A stretch of 9,241 bases of DNA, from the NCBI GenBank assembly GCA_030625445.1, contig DAOUQU010000047.1, positions 1 to 9,241 of the forward strand. Direction: 5' to 3'. Below are positions 1-6,208 of this stretch, piece by piece. Below the pieces are notes generated by a model. The model had not been told where the DNA came from, searched no databases, and worked only from the letters and a program-made list of their open reading frames with translations. Each line of letters opens with the position of its first letter. The stretch's first letter is position 1. The position numbers were made by a program, and so were the translations under genes. This DNA comes from Gammaproteobacteria bacterium (GTDB taxonomy: Bacteria; Pseudomonadota; Gammaproteobacteria; Chromatiales; Chromatiaceae).

Positions 1-126
1 CAGAAATACAATTCTTTTTATATAAGAGTGTGCCAGCCCAATGGGCGACTTAATCCAGCAGATAAATGCTAAGATGTTTGGCTTTTTTCGCAAGCAACTC
101 AAATCACTCATTACCGGATCATAACC

Positions 127-495
127 ATGTCATCTGAAAATCCCACGGACAAGTTCGACCAAATCGTTGCGCAGACCCGCATTAACAGGGAAGAGAGAGA
201 TAAGGGTTACCGTGAAAGAGCACTGAAGATGTATCCGTGGGTATGCGGCCGGTGCGCGCGCGAGTTCAACCGCGAAAATCTTCAGGAGCTGACGGTTCAT
301 CATCGAGACCACAATCATGACAATAACCCGCCGGATGGCAGCAACTGGGAGCTATTGTGCCTCTATTGTCATGACAACGAGCATTCGCGCTATACCGATT
401 CGCAATATGCCGGCGGCACAGCCGATACGCAGAAAAGCATCACCACCCATAATCCACTTGCGGATCTGGCGGCTATGCTCAAGGAAAAGGAGTAA
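127..495 (+). CDS. yajD: YajD-like HNH nuclease family protein
   Basis: The 122-residue product closely resembles E. coli YajD (about 115 residues), recognised from memory by the shared blocks around YPWVCGRC, LTVHH and NWELLCLYCHD. It shows two zinc-type cysteine pairs, C40-x2-C43 and C78-x2-C81, bracketing an HNH core (H58-H59, N73, H82, with H86 after it). Known of the family: a small cytoplasmic HNH fold that binds metal and presumably cuts nucleic acid; the physiological role of YajD is not established. The N-terminal 25 residues are charged and family-variable. The ATG at 127 is preceded only by a weak purine stretch (CCGGAT), so translation initiation is not strongly marked. It is monocistronic and convergent with gltS; 128 bases with REP-like palindromes separate the two stops. 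Family assignment is secure; enzymatic activity is inferred. Confidence 0.9.
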   Translation: MSSENPTDKFDQIVAQTRINREERDKGYRERALKMYPWVCGRCAREFNRENLQELTVHHRDHNHDNNPPDGSNWELLCLYCHDNEHSRYTDSQYAGGTADTQKSITTHNPLADLAAMLKEKE

Positions 496-548
496 ATCTG
501 GAATGGCGCTAAGAAAAGCTGAAAATTCGAATTCAGTCATTCTATTCG

Positions 549-573
549 TCATGCCGGCGAATGCCGGTATCCA
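549..573 (+). repeat. REP-like palindrome, left copy
   Basis: The core ATGCCGGC-GAAT-GCCGGTAT is a hairpin (GCCGGC facing GCCGGT) followed by CCAG. It has the form of the widespread gammaproteobacterial repeat that, when translated by accident, yields a peptide like MPANAGIQ; that reading is present here. It lies between the convergent yajD and gltS genes, where it could help stop transcripts or protect 3' ends. Confidence 0.65.
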
Positions 574-585
574 GGGAAAGCGGCG

Positions 586-627
586 CTGACAGGCTGGTAT
601 GGACCCGGCCTGCGCCCGGGATGTCAG
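586..627 (-). repeat. REP-like palindrome, inverted right copy
   Basis: Read on the minus strand this segment (GTCATGCC type core replaced by GACATCCCGGG...CCGGGTCCA) resembles the copy at 549-573 in opposite orientation, so the two make a REP pair. It is additionally enclosed by a six-base inverted repeat, CTGACA at 586-591 and TGTCAG at 622-627. The gltS stop codon (TGA, 624-626) lies inside this arm. No U-tract follows, so it is not a classical intrinsic terminator for either gene. Confidence 0.55.
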
Positions 628-1847
628 AAGTTTGAGAGAAAGAACGGTATCAGTACTGCATTAACCAGGTCGATGAAGAATGCACACACTAAAGGCACGA
701 TGACGAATGCCAGGTGCGAAGCGCCGTAGCGTTTTGCTACCGCCGACATGTTCGCCATGGCGGTGGGAGTGGAGCCCAGAGAAATACCGCCAAACCCTGC
801 TGACACGACGGCGGCATCGTAATTTCTCCCCATGAGCGGGAAGACGATGAACAGGGTCACCAGGATCGCTATCAGGAACTGGGCGAGGAGGATGGTGAAG
901 ATAGGGCCGGCAAGATCCACCAGCGTCCAAAGCTGCATACTCATGAGCGACATCGCCAGGAATGTGCCAAGTGAAATATCCGCAATCAAGGCAATGGCTG
1001 GCTTGCGGGTCGGCCACTCGGTTCCGGTAAGACGTGGAAGCGACTTTGGAACCGCATTGGTAATGATGATGGCGGCGAACAGACAGGTGACAAACAGCGG
1101 TAGCTTGAGTCCAAGCTCCTTTAGGCCCTCGTTGAGCATAAAACCGAATATGATGCTTATGTGAATCGCAAGGATGGCATCCAGAAAATCGAGATGTCCG
1201 ATGCCGGCTTTGTCGTTCTCGTGTGAAACTCCAACGTCAACTGCTTCGGTTTTGAGCGGTTTCAGGTCATGTCTGGCAATCAGGAACTTCGCGATCGGGC
1301 CGCCCATGAGACTCGCCAGGATCAGACCAAAGGTGGCGCAGGCAATACCGATCTCCATGGCGTTGACGACACCATACTCCTCCGCGATTTGCGGTGCCCA
1401 TGCGATCGCTGTTCCATGACCGCCGATGAGTGAAACACTGCCGCCAAGCATACCGACCTGTGACTGCAGGCCGAAGAGAGAGGCTATGGTGATACCCGTC
1501 AGGTTCTGCACAATCATATAGCTGATGGTAATCACGAGCAGGATCACCAGTGGCTTGCCACCTTCAATCAGGTCCCGCAGACTCGAATTGATGCCAATGG
1601 TGGTGAAGAAGTAGACAAGCAGGATGTCGCGAGCCTCGAGATCGAACTCAATTTCGACACCGGAGAGGAGATACAGGAGCGCGATCAGCAGCGAAAAAAT
1701 CAAACCGCCGGTGACGGGTTCCGGAATGCTGAATTCGCGCAGGAAGCCGACGGCATCGTTTAGCCGCTTGCCGACGAACAGCACGATGATTCCGATCGTC
1801 ACCGTGAAAAAACCACCTAATTGTAATATGTTGTTTTCGAATTCCAT
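624..1847 (-). CDS. gltS: Sodium/glutamate symporter GltS
   Basis: This 407-residue inner-membrane carrier (E. coli GltS is 401) imports L-glutamate with Na+. The sequence is an almost continuous series of hydrophobic helices in two inverted halves joined by a polar linker at about residues 193-218. Family landmarks are visible: KRLNDAVGFLREFSIPEPVTGG at 27-48, the first glycine-rich re-entrant segment GGSVSLIGGHGTA at 135-147, and its counterpart GFGGISLGSTPTAMANM at 351-367, followed by VNAVLIP near the end. These match E. coli GltS block by block. The ATG at 1847 has only a weak AAAGAG upstream. It is transcribed alone, ends inside a REP-like arm, and is separated from the next minus-strand gene upstream by a terminator. 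In an autotroph it would supply nitrogen/carbon or an osmolyte; that role is inferred. Confidence 0.95.
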   Translation of the reverse strand: MEFENNILQLGGFFTVTIGIIVLFVGKRLNDAVGFLREFSIPEPVTGGLIFSLLIALLYLLSGVEIEFDLEARDILLVYFFTTIGINSSLRDLIEGGKPLVILLVITISYMIVQNLTGITIASLFGLQSQVGMLGGSVSLIGGHGTAIAWAPQIAEEYGVVNAMEIGIACATFGLILASLMGGPIAKFLIARHDLKPLKTEAVDVGVSHENDKAGIGHLDFLDAILAIHISIIFGFMLNEGLKELGLKLPLFVTCLFAAIIITNAVPKSLPRLTGTEWPTRKPAIALIADISLGTFLAMSLMSMQLWTLVDLAGPIFTILLAQFLIAILVTLFIVFPLMGRNYDAAVVSAGFGGISLGSTPTAMANMSAVAKRYGASHLAFVIVPLVCAFFIDLVNAVLIPFFLSNF

Positions 1848-1981
1848 GGCTCTTTCATATCATATAACTAACGGTTATAAAGTTGCATTTTAACTGGAAA
1901 TCCCCCTCAATCTCTCTTTGATATAAGGGTAGATGTTGTAGGGTATGGGCAAAGAAAGAGAGTTCGACAAGAGAGCTAACC

Positions 1982-2015
1982 AAAAAAACAGAGCCCGCTC
2001 GAAAGCGGGTTCTGT
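1982..2015 (-). terminator. Intrinsic terminator on the minus strand
   Basis: A 12-base stem pairs 1988-1999 (ACAGAGCCCGCT) with 2004-2015 (AGCGGGTTCTGT), with one G-U type mismatch and a CGAA tetraloop. Read on the minus strand it is followed by seven T (1988-1982). It would stop transcripts coming from the lipoprotein gene at 2132-2350 and insulate gltS. The plus strand lacks a T run after the hairpin. Confidence 0.85.
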
Positions 2016-2084
2016 GATTCATCGCTTTTGCCGAAACAGAGCAATATATGCTCCTGCACGGTAACCCCTTAGGTTTATCTAATA

Positions 2085-2115
2085 TGCATTCCCACGCTGG
2101 AGCATGGGAACGAGA
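2085..2115. repeat. REP-like hairpin
   Basis: TTCCCACGCT and AGCATGGGAA (2089-2098 and 2101-2110) form a stem with one mismatch and a two-base GG centre, inside a TGCATTCCCACGCTGGAGC type unit. It is reminiscent of interspersed palindromes common between gammaproteobacterial genes. Only one copy is in the window, so repeat status rests on resemblance. Confidence 0.45.
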
Positions 2116-2131
2116 GTATGCGAAGATGAAA

Positions 2132-2350
2132 CTATTGCTTACTCTTTATATTTCCGGCAACTCCACCTGCTACAGCACCGATTGCTGCACCGGTCCAGCC
2201 ACTGCCTCCTGACAGTGCGGCAATACCTGCGCCAGCGGCTGCGCCTATGCCAGCGCCAGAGAGAGTCCCCTGTTGCTCTCTGGTCATATCGGTACAACCC
2301 GCAGAGCCAAATAATAGAATAGCCAGTATGGGAATAGTGATTACTTTCAT
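2132..2350 (-). CDS. Glycine-zipper lipoprotein, OsmB type
   Basis: A 72-residue lipoprotein precursor. Residues 1-18 form a signal peptide ending in the lipobox SAGC, with the lipidated cysteine at 19. The +2 residue is Thr, which by the Lol rule favours the outer membrane. The mature part begins with a short polar segment (TDMTREQQG) and then a glycine zipper from about residue 31 to 66 (GAGIGAAAGAGIAAL...GAAIGAVAGGVAG), two helical passes rich in GxxxG spacing. This layout matches OsmB and related YMGG/Gly-zipper small lipoproteins, whose exact role is unclear (envelope stress, osmotic induction). GAGGA at 2365-2361 lies ten bases before the ATG. It follows the gene at 2374-2757 by 23 bases, so the pair is probably co-transcribed and ends at the terminator near 1985. 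Confidence 0.8.
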   Translation of the reverse strand: MKVITIPILAILLFGSAGCTDMTREQQGTLSGAGIGAAAGAGIAALSGGSGWTGAAIGAVAGGVAGNIKSKQ

Positions 2351-2373
2351 TTGGTGTTACTCCTCTCGTTTAT

Positions 2374-2757
2374 CTAGGATCTAATATTAGGAAGGGCAAA
2401 TTCAGTATAGAGAACTTCTATGACAGATCGATTTAGTTGATCTGGCTTTTTCTCATACCATTGGTCGAGCATCTTTCTCACTTTAGTTATCGACAGACCG
2501 GAGAGTCCTTCAATCAGGACTGGAACGACACTGTTGTTGCGAATGAGTTTGGGCGGATTTTTTCCTTGCATGGCCTGCTCGATTTCAAGCATATTGCCTA
2601 TGCCAAAAAGATATGCCACCTTTTCATCCCTGGATGCGGTTGTCCAGTGTTCTCCAGTGACGATAACCAGGTCTGGATCTTCTTTTCCTCCACCCCATAC
2701 TGCAGTGCAAAGAAAAAGCAAGGAGATGCTGGCAGCCACAATTGCGATTCTTCTCAT
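2374..2757 (-). CDS. Uncharacterised secreted protein, 127 residues
   Basis: The N-terminus (MRRIAIVAASISLLFLCTAV) is a typical Sec signal peptide: two Arg, then a hydrophobic core to about residue 20, with probable cleavage near residue 22-24. The mature part of about 105 residues has no cysteine and no membrane segment. It contains GEHWTTASRDEKVAYLFGIGNMLEIEQA and later LDQWYEKKPDQLNRSVIEVLYTEF, a pattern of short amphipathic helices. I do not recognise a named family; the GxxW...K.AYL.G opening recalls small periplasmic Rap1a-like proteins, but their cysteines are absent, so I make no functional claim. A clear GAGGAT ribosome site precedes the ATG by about seven bases. It is the upstream partner of the OsmB-like gene (23-base gap), which suggests an envelope role. 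It ends in TAG. Confidence 0.8.
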   Translation of the reverse strand: MRRIAIVAASISLLFLCTAVWGGGKEDPDLVIVTGEHWTTASRDEKVAYLFGIGNMLEIEQAMQGKNPPKLIRNNSVVPVLIEGLSGLSITKVRKMLDQWYEKKPDQLNRSVIEVLYTEFALPNIRS

Positions 2758-2849
2758 TTTCTTATCCTCATCGTTTTATTCCCAGTAAATGCGATACCTT
2801 AACCATTTTCACAATCTAACTCCAGTATTTTGGTGCAAATTGACCACAT

Positions 2850-2972
2850 TCACACAGCCGTCAAGTAGAAAATGGCATGGCAGGATTCACAATAATATGC
2901 TTCCTTGAGCCAGTAATGACCATGCTTTAACGTCCGCGTGTTCTACTCTCCGTGAATCTCGATGTGGCCCTG
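2850..2972 (-). other. In-frame coding-like extension after cbbO, possible gene remnant
   Basis: Directly after the cbbO stop (TAG, 2975-2973) the same frame reads QGHIEIHGE, a second TAG (2945-2943), then 30 sense codons including KHGHYWLKEAYYCESCHA before TGA at 2852-2850. The stretch is rich in His/Tyr/Cys and holds a C-x2-C-H motif like a zinc site, unusual for random intergenic DNA. It has no ATG, GTG or usable TTG start and no Shine-Dalgarno. It could be a decayed gene end or 3' extension, or coincidence. No intrinsic terminator is visible after cbbO here. Confidence 0.25.
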
Positions 2973-5246
2973 CTACTTAGTGAGCGCCATAAACAATTGC
3001 GGGAGTTTCTCCGGCAGGCTTTGCAGGTTGTCAATGACCGTATACTGCTTTCCAAAGATATCTTCTACATATTCATCTGCCTGGGGGTCAAGGTTGATGC
3101 AATAGGTATAGATGCCTTCCTGATCGAGCTCTTTTACCGCCATCGCAGTATCTTCGATCAGTGAGCGTTCATCATCCACATCCACATCAGAGGGCTCTCC
3201 ATCTGTCAGGACCAGGAGTAATTTCTTGTCAGAATCCTGATGCCCCAGATAGTGACCTGCATGGCGGATCGCCGCTCCCATACGGGTTGAGTAGCCGGCT
3301 TCCATCGCCGAAAGACGTGATTTGACTTCATCATCCCATTTTTCATTAAACCCTTTGATGTGCTGATAGCGAACTTCGTGACGGGTATTGGATGAAAAAC
3401 CGGCAATGGCGAAGGGATCGCCCAATCCATCGATGGCAATGCCTAATAATGCAACTGCTTCCTGACTGAGTTCCAACAGGGTTTGGCTGCAACCTTCAGG
3501 TGTTTCATTCAGCGAGGCTGAGAGATCCACCAACAGGGTCACTGCGATATCACGTCCATCATGCTTGTGGCTCATGTTGATGCGCGGATCCGGTGTCACC
3601 CCGCTCTTGTAGTCAATCAGTGAACGAATCGCAACATCCAGATCCAGTTCGCTGCCCTCTTCCTGATAGCGGACACGCACGAAATTCTGTGGTTTGAGCA
3701 ACTCAAGCATTTGCTTGATGCGTTTTGCCAGGGCTGCGTGCTTGCTCAACAGTGCATCGACTTTTTCCGGAGAGGTGGAGGGGTGCAGGTTTTCATACAG
3801 GCTCACCCAGTCGGGACGGTAGTTTTTCGCCTTGTAATCCCACTCGGGATAGTGCCGTGGCGGCAGCTTGTCAACTTCCTGATCAATGTTTTTTTGCTTC
3901 TCCTGCTCGAACAGCTCCTCGTCATCACTCTCTTCGATGTAGATCCACAGGTGACGGTTGTCATCGCGGTAACTGACTTCGGTATCCTTGAAATAGATTT
4001 TATGGTGTTGATCGCTCTGACGACGGGTGCGGGCAATAAAGGAGACCGAGATTGAAGCCATCTCTTTGAGGCTGGATTCGCCCTGTTGCATGGTTTCATG
4101 GAAACGCCCGGCAAATTCAATAATATCTTCGTTCCTGTAGCCGTGCTGCGGATTCATACAGGCATAGGAGAGCATGGCGAGACGATGGCGAATGCAGGAC
4201 TCCTCTTCAGACTTGCAAGCATCCTCATCAGGATGCGGGTGCAACGCCATGAAGAGCTTGTAGAGACCGGGATACTGGCGCATCGCCAGTGTGTCGACAC
4301 GGCAATCCTCCAGGCATTCGATACCGATGCGTTGGAACGGGCTGTAGTTGTCGACGACTATTTTGCCGCTCCAGCGCCGATGCGCCGACATGTGCGCCAG
4401 GGTGGCGCGATAACGATCCAGGCCGGAGACTCCGGTTTCACTGTCATCCAGCACATCAGGGATGCGGATGCCCAGCGCATCATAATAGGGCTGCGGCTTG
4501 CGCAGTTCATCAAAGCCCGAGGAGTAGGGAATCAGCTGTTCTTTCTCATTCCACAGTGATTTCATGTACATATCAAGGCGGCGCTGGTTGTCTGCAAACA
4601 GGGTTCCATGGCGCTCACGCTGCAGGATCGCCTTGCTGTCGGCTGACTGCAGTGTGAAGTAGTCCTTTTGCCGTTCAGGATGGCTGGTGTAGTAGTGCAC
4701 GCCATACTCGACCCAGTTCTTGATGCCGTCGAGGGAGAGCTGGTTCAGCAGATAGGGGGATTTTTCCAGAAAATCCGTCAGACCGGGGCTGGGAATGGTG
4801 GTGTGATGTCCATGAATGGAACCCGTGGTTGCCTTCATGAAGTCGAAAACAATCTCGATATAGTGGTCAAACTGCTCCTGGCTTCGCAGCCGTCTGGCGG
4901 CCGAGGGAAGCGCCTGCAAAAATGGCAGGATGGCGATGCCATTGGGTGTGCGGCTCATCTTCCATACACATTGAGCGATCTGTTCAGCCGCCTGTTCTCC
5001 CACGATGCGGCATATCTGCGGCGTCTCTTCGAGGTAGACCAGCACAGGCTCGAAGCCGCGGCCAATCATGCACACCAGCGATGCGCCATCGAGGTAGTCC
5101 GCCATGCCTTTGTCGGCAAGCGTTTTAACCGCCTCATCCATGCAGTCATCAAATATATCTTCAAGTTGCGGAAAACTGCACTGGAGTGCCGAACGATAGG
5201 CCGGGTAACGCGTTTCAGCGGCTGTTTCGGGTTCGTTTGTACTCAT
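2973..5246 (-). CDS. cbbO: RuBisCO activase adaptor CbbO (VWA domain)
   Basis: A 757-residue cytoplasmic protein of the CbbO/NorD family. Known role: one CbbO sits on a CbbQ hexamer and docks it to RuBisCO so that ATP-driven remodelling releases tight-binding sugar phosphates. The C-terminal VWA domain (about 565-757) has a complete MIDAS: D574-L-S576-A-S578, T654 (in GYSTRMG) and D682 (in LTDGEP). The long N-terminal part (1 to about 480) is helical and family-specific, with an acidic/Gln-rich patch near 440-460 (ESDDEELFEQEKQKN). The ATG at 5246 has a poor ribosome site, so initiation may rely on coupling to cbbQ, whose stop is 44 bases upstream. NorD proteins are close relatives, but the cbbM-cbbQ context decides for CbbO. 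It ends in TAG. Confidence 0.93.
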   Translation of the reverse strand: MSTNEPETAAETRYPAYRSALQCSFPQLEDIFDDCMDEAVKTLADKGMADYLDGASLVCMIGRGFEPVLVYLEETPQICRIVGEQAAEQIAQCVWKMSRTPNGIAILPFLQALPSAARRLRSQEQFDHYIEIVFDFMKATTGSIHGHHTTIPSPGLTDFLEKSPYLLNQLSLDGIKNWVEYGVHYYTSHPERQKDYFTLQSADSKAILQRERHGTLFADNQRRLDMYMKSLWNEKEQLIPYSSGFDELRKPQPYYDALGIRIPDVLDDSETGVSGLDRYRATLAHMSAHRRWSGKIVVDNYSPFQRIGIECLEDCRVDTLAMRQYPGLYKLFMALHPHPDEDACKSEEESCIRHRLAMLSYACMNPQHGYRNEDIIEFAGRFHETMQQGESSLKEMASISVSFIARTRRQSDQHHKIYFKDTEVSYRDDNRHLWIYIEESDDEELFEQEKQKNIDQEVDKLPPRHYPEWDYKAKNYRPDWVSLYENLHPSTSPEKVDALLSKHAALAKRIKQMLELLKPQNFVRVRYQEEGSELDLDVAIRSLIDYKSGVTPDPRINMSHKHDGRDIAVTLLVDLSASLNETPEGCSQTLLELSQEAVALLGIAIDGLGDPFAIAGFSSNTRHEVRYQHIKGFNEKWDDEVKSRLSAMEAGYSTRMGAAIRHAGHYLGHQDSDKKLLLVLTDGEPSDVDVDDERSLIEDTAMAVKELDQEGIYTYCINLDPQADEYVEDIFGKQYTVIDNLQSLPEKLPQLFMALTK

Positions 5247-5290
5247 AATTGATATGACCGTTCAGTTGTCGGAAAGAGTTACAACCTGAA

Positions 5291-6097
5291 TCATTCAGCA
5301 AATACCGCGTCAATCGCATGATCCAGCGTACTGCGAATATCTGCATCATCGGTGATGGGGCGAACCATGGCCATACGGCAGGCATCAGTCATTGAAATGC
5401 CACTGTCGATCAAATTAGCAGCGTAGACCATCAGACGGGTTGAGATACCTTCATCCAGCCCATGACCTTTCAAATGACGTGCGGCTTGCCCGACAGTCAC
5501 CAGCTTTTTGGCAATCTCTTCACCGATGCCTGTCTCTTTGATAATAATAGCGGCCTCCAGATCAGCAGGCGCATAATCAAAATCCATGCCCACAAAACGC
5601 TGCTTGGTGGATTGCTTGAGATCCTTCATTAAGCTTTGATAGCCCGGGTTGTAAGAGATCACCAGTTGAAAATCGTCATGCGCCTTGATCACCTCGCCTT
5701 TTTTATCCAGAGGCAGGGCGCGGCGGTGGTCTGTTAACGGGTGGATCACAACCGTTGTATCCTGACGGGCTTCAACAATTTCATCCAGATAGCAAATGGC
5801 GCCGATTCTTGCGGCGGTAGTCAACGGCCCGTCAACCCAGCGTGTGCCGTCGGCATCCAGGAGATAGCGCCCGACCAGATCTGATGCCGTCATATCTTCA
5901 TTGCAGGCAACAGTAATGAGGGGCTTTTTTAGTTTCCACGCCATGTACTCAATGAAGCGTGATTTACCACAGCCTGTCGGGCCTTTGACCATGACCGGCA
6001 GACGTTTGTCATAAGCCGCTACGTACCATTCAACTTCTCTGCCTTGTGCAGCATAAAAAGGCTCGGCTGCAACCTTATATTGTTCGATGTTGCTCAT
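5291..6097 (-). CDS. cbbQ: RuBisCO activase AAA+ ATPase CbbQ
   Basis: A 268-residue MoxR-type AAA+ ATPase, the usual CbbQ length. Visible motifs: Walker A GPTGCGKS at 39-46, Walker B ICYLDE at 101-106, a DHRR segment at 123-126, sensor-1 SYN at 148-150, and STRL at 219-222 in the sensor-2/lid region. Known function: hexameric motor that, with CbbO, reactivates inhibited RuBisCO using ATP. NirQ/NorQ/GpvN are paralogues; the neighbours cbbM and cbbO favour CbbQ. I chose the ATG at 6097 because AGGA (6109-6106) sits eight bases upstream and the protein then begins MSNIEQYK as in the family; a possible start at 6127 would add ten residues and overlap the terminator tail. The gene lies just downstream of a strong terminator that follows cbbM. 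Confidence 0.95.
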   Translation of the reverse strand: MSNIEQYKVAAEPFYAAQGREVEWYVAAYDKRLPVMVKGPTGCGKSRFIEYMAWKLKKPLITVACNEDMTASDLVGRYLLDADGTRWVDGPLTTAARIGAICYLDEIVEARQDTTVVIHPLTDHRRALPLDKKGEVIKAHDDFQLVISYNPGYQSLMKDLKQSTKQRFVGMDFDYAPADLEAAIIIKETGIGEEIAKKLVTVGQAARHLKGHGLDEGISTRLMVYAANLIDSGISMTDACRMAMVRPITDDADIRSTLDHAIDAVFAE

Positions 6098-6125
6098 ATG
6101 CGAATTCCTGGTAATTATAATCAGC

Positions 6126-6160
6126 AAAAAAAAGCCCCTGGATTCAGGGGCTTTTTGTTT
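6126..6160. terminator. Strong bidirectional terminator between cbbM and cbbQ
   Basis: A perfect 12-base stem pairs 6129-6140 (AAAAAGCCCCTG) with 6145-6156 (CAGGGGCTTTTT) around the tetraloop GATT. On the minus strand, the direction of cbbM, it is followed by an uninterrupted run of eight T (6133-6126). On the plus strand it ends TTTTTGTTT. It lies 46 bases beyond the cbbM stop and ends 28 bases before the cbbQ start, so it should reduce cbbQO expression relative to cbbM. Confidence 0.92.
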
Positions 6161-6191
6161 TACAAAATTAGCCTGATCTCGTTCAAGCTAA

Positions 6192-6208
6192 CAAAAAGCC
6201 ATCGGCTT
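6192..6208 (-). terminator. Small stem-loop overlapping the cbbM stop
   Basis: On the minus strand AAGCC-GAT-GGCTT (6208-6196) forms a five-base stem with a three-base loop, followed by TTTTTG when the last stem T are counted. It begins inside the TAA stop of cbbM. It could be a weak first terminator or a 3'-end stabiliser ahead of the strong hairpin at 6126-6160. The stem is short, so this is tentative. Confidence 0.3.

Larger units (their letters stand above)
1848..2131. other. Intergenic gap upstream of gltS
   Basis: These 284 bases hold the gltS 5' region, a minus-strand terminator (1982-2015) and a REP-like hairpin (2085-2115). No convincing protein gene is present. The AT-rich part at 1855-1890 must contain the gltS promoter; TATGAT read on the minus strand near 1863 is a possible -10, but no good -35 accompanies it. 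Confidence 0.5.

Noticed and set aside
503..589. 28-codon ORF after yajD (ends MPANAGIQGKRR)
   Set aside because: Its C-terminal half is a translation of the REP-like palindrome, a well-known source of false small proteins.
1945..2064. 39-codon, very basic ORF on the plus strand
   Set aside because: It reads through the minus-strand terminator hairpin, has no suitably spaced ribosome site and resembles nothing known to me.
4668..5252. 194-codon open frame antisense to cbbO
   Set aside because: Fully inside the cbbO coding region, with no family resemblance or ribosome site; a shadow frame.
6114..6119. Perfect TATAAT on the minus strand just ahead of cbbQ, suggesting a private promoter
   Set aside because: No -35 lies at the right distance (it would fall in the terminator stem), and a start seven bases downstream would cut into the AGGA ribosome site.
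6098..6127. Ten-residue N-terminal extension of CbbQ from an ATG at 6127
   Set aside because: That start lies next to the terminator T-run without a ribosome site, while 6097 has AGGA at eight bases and gives the family N-terminus and length.
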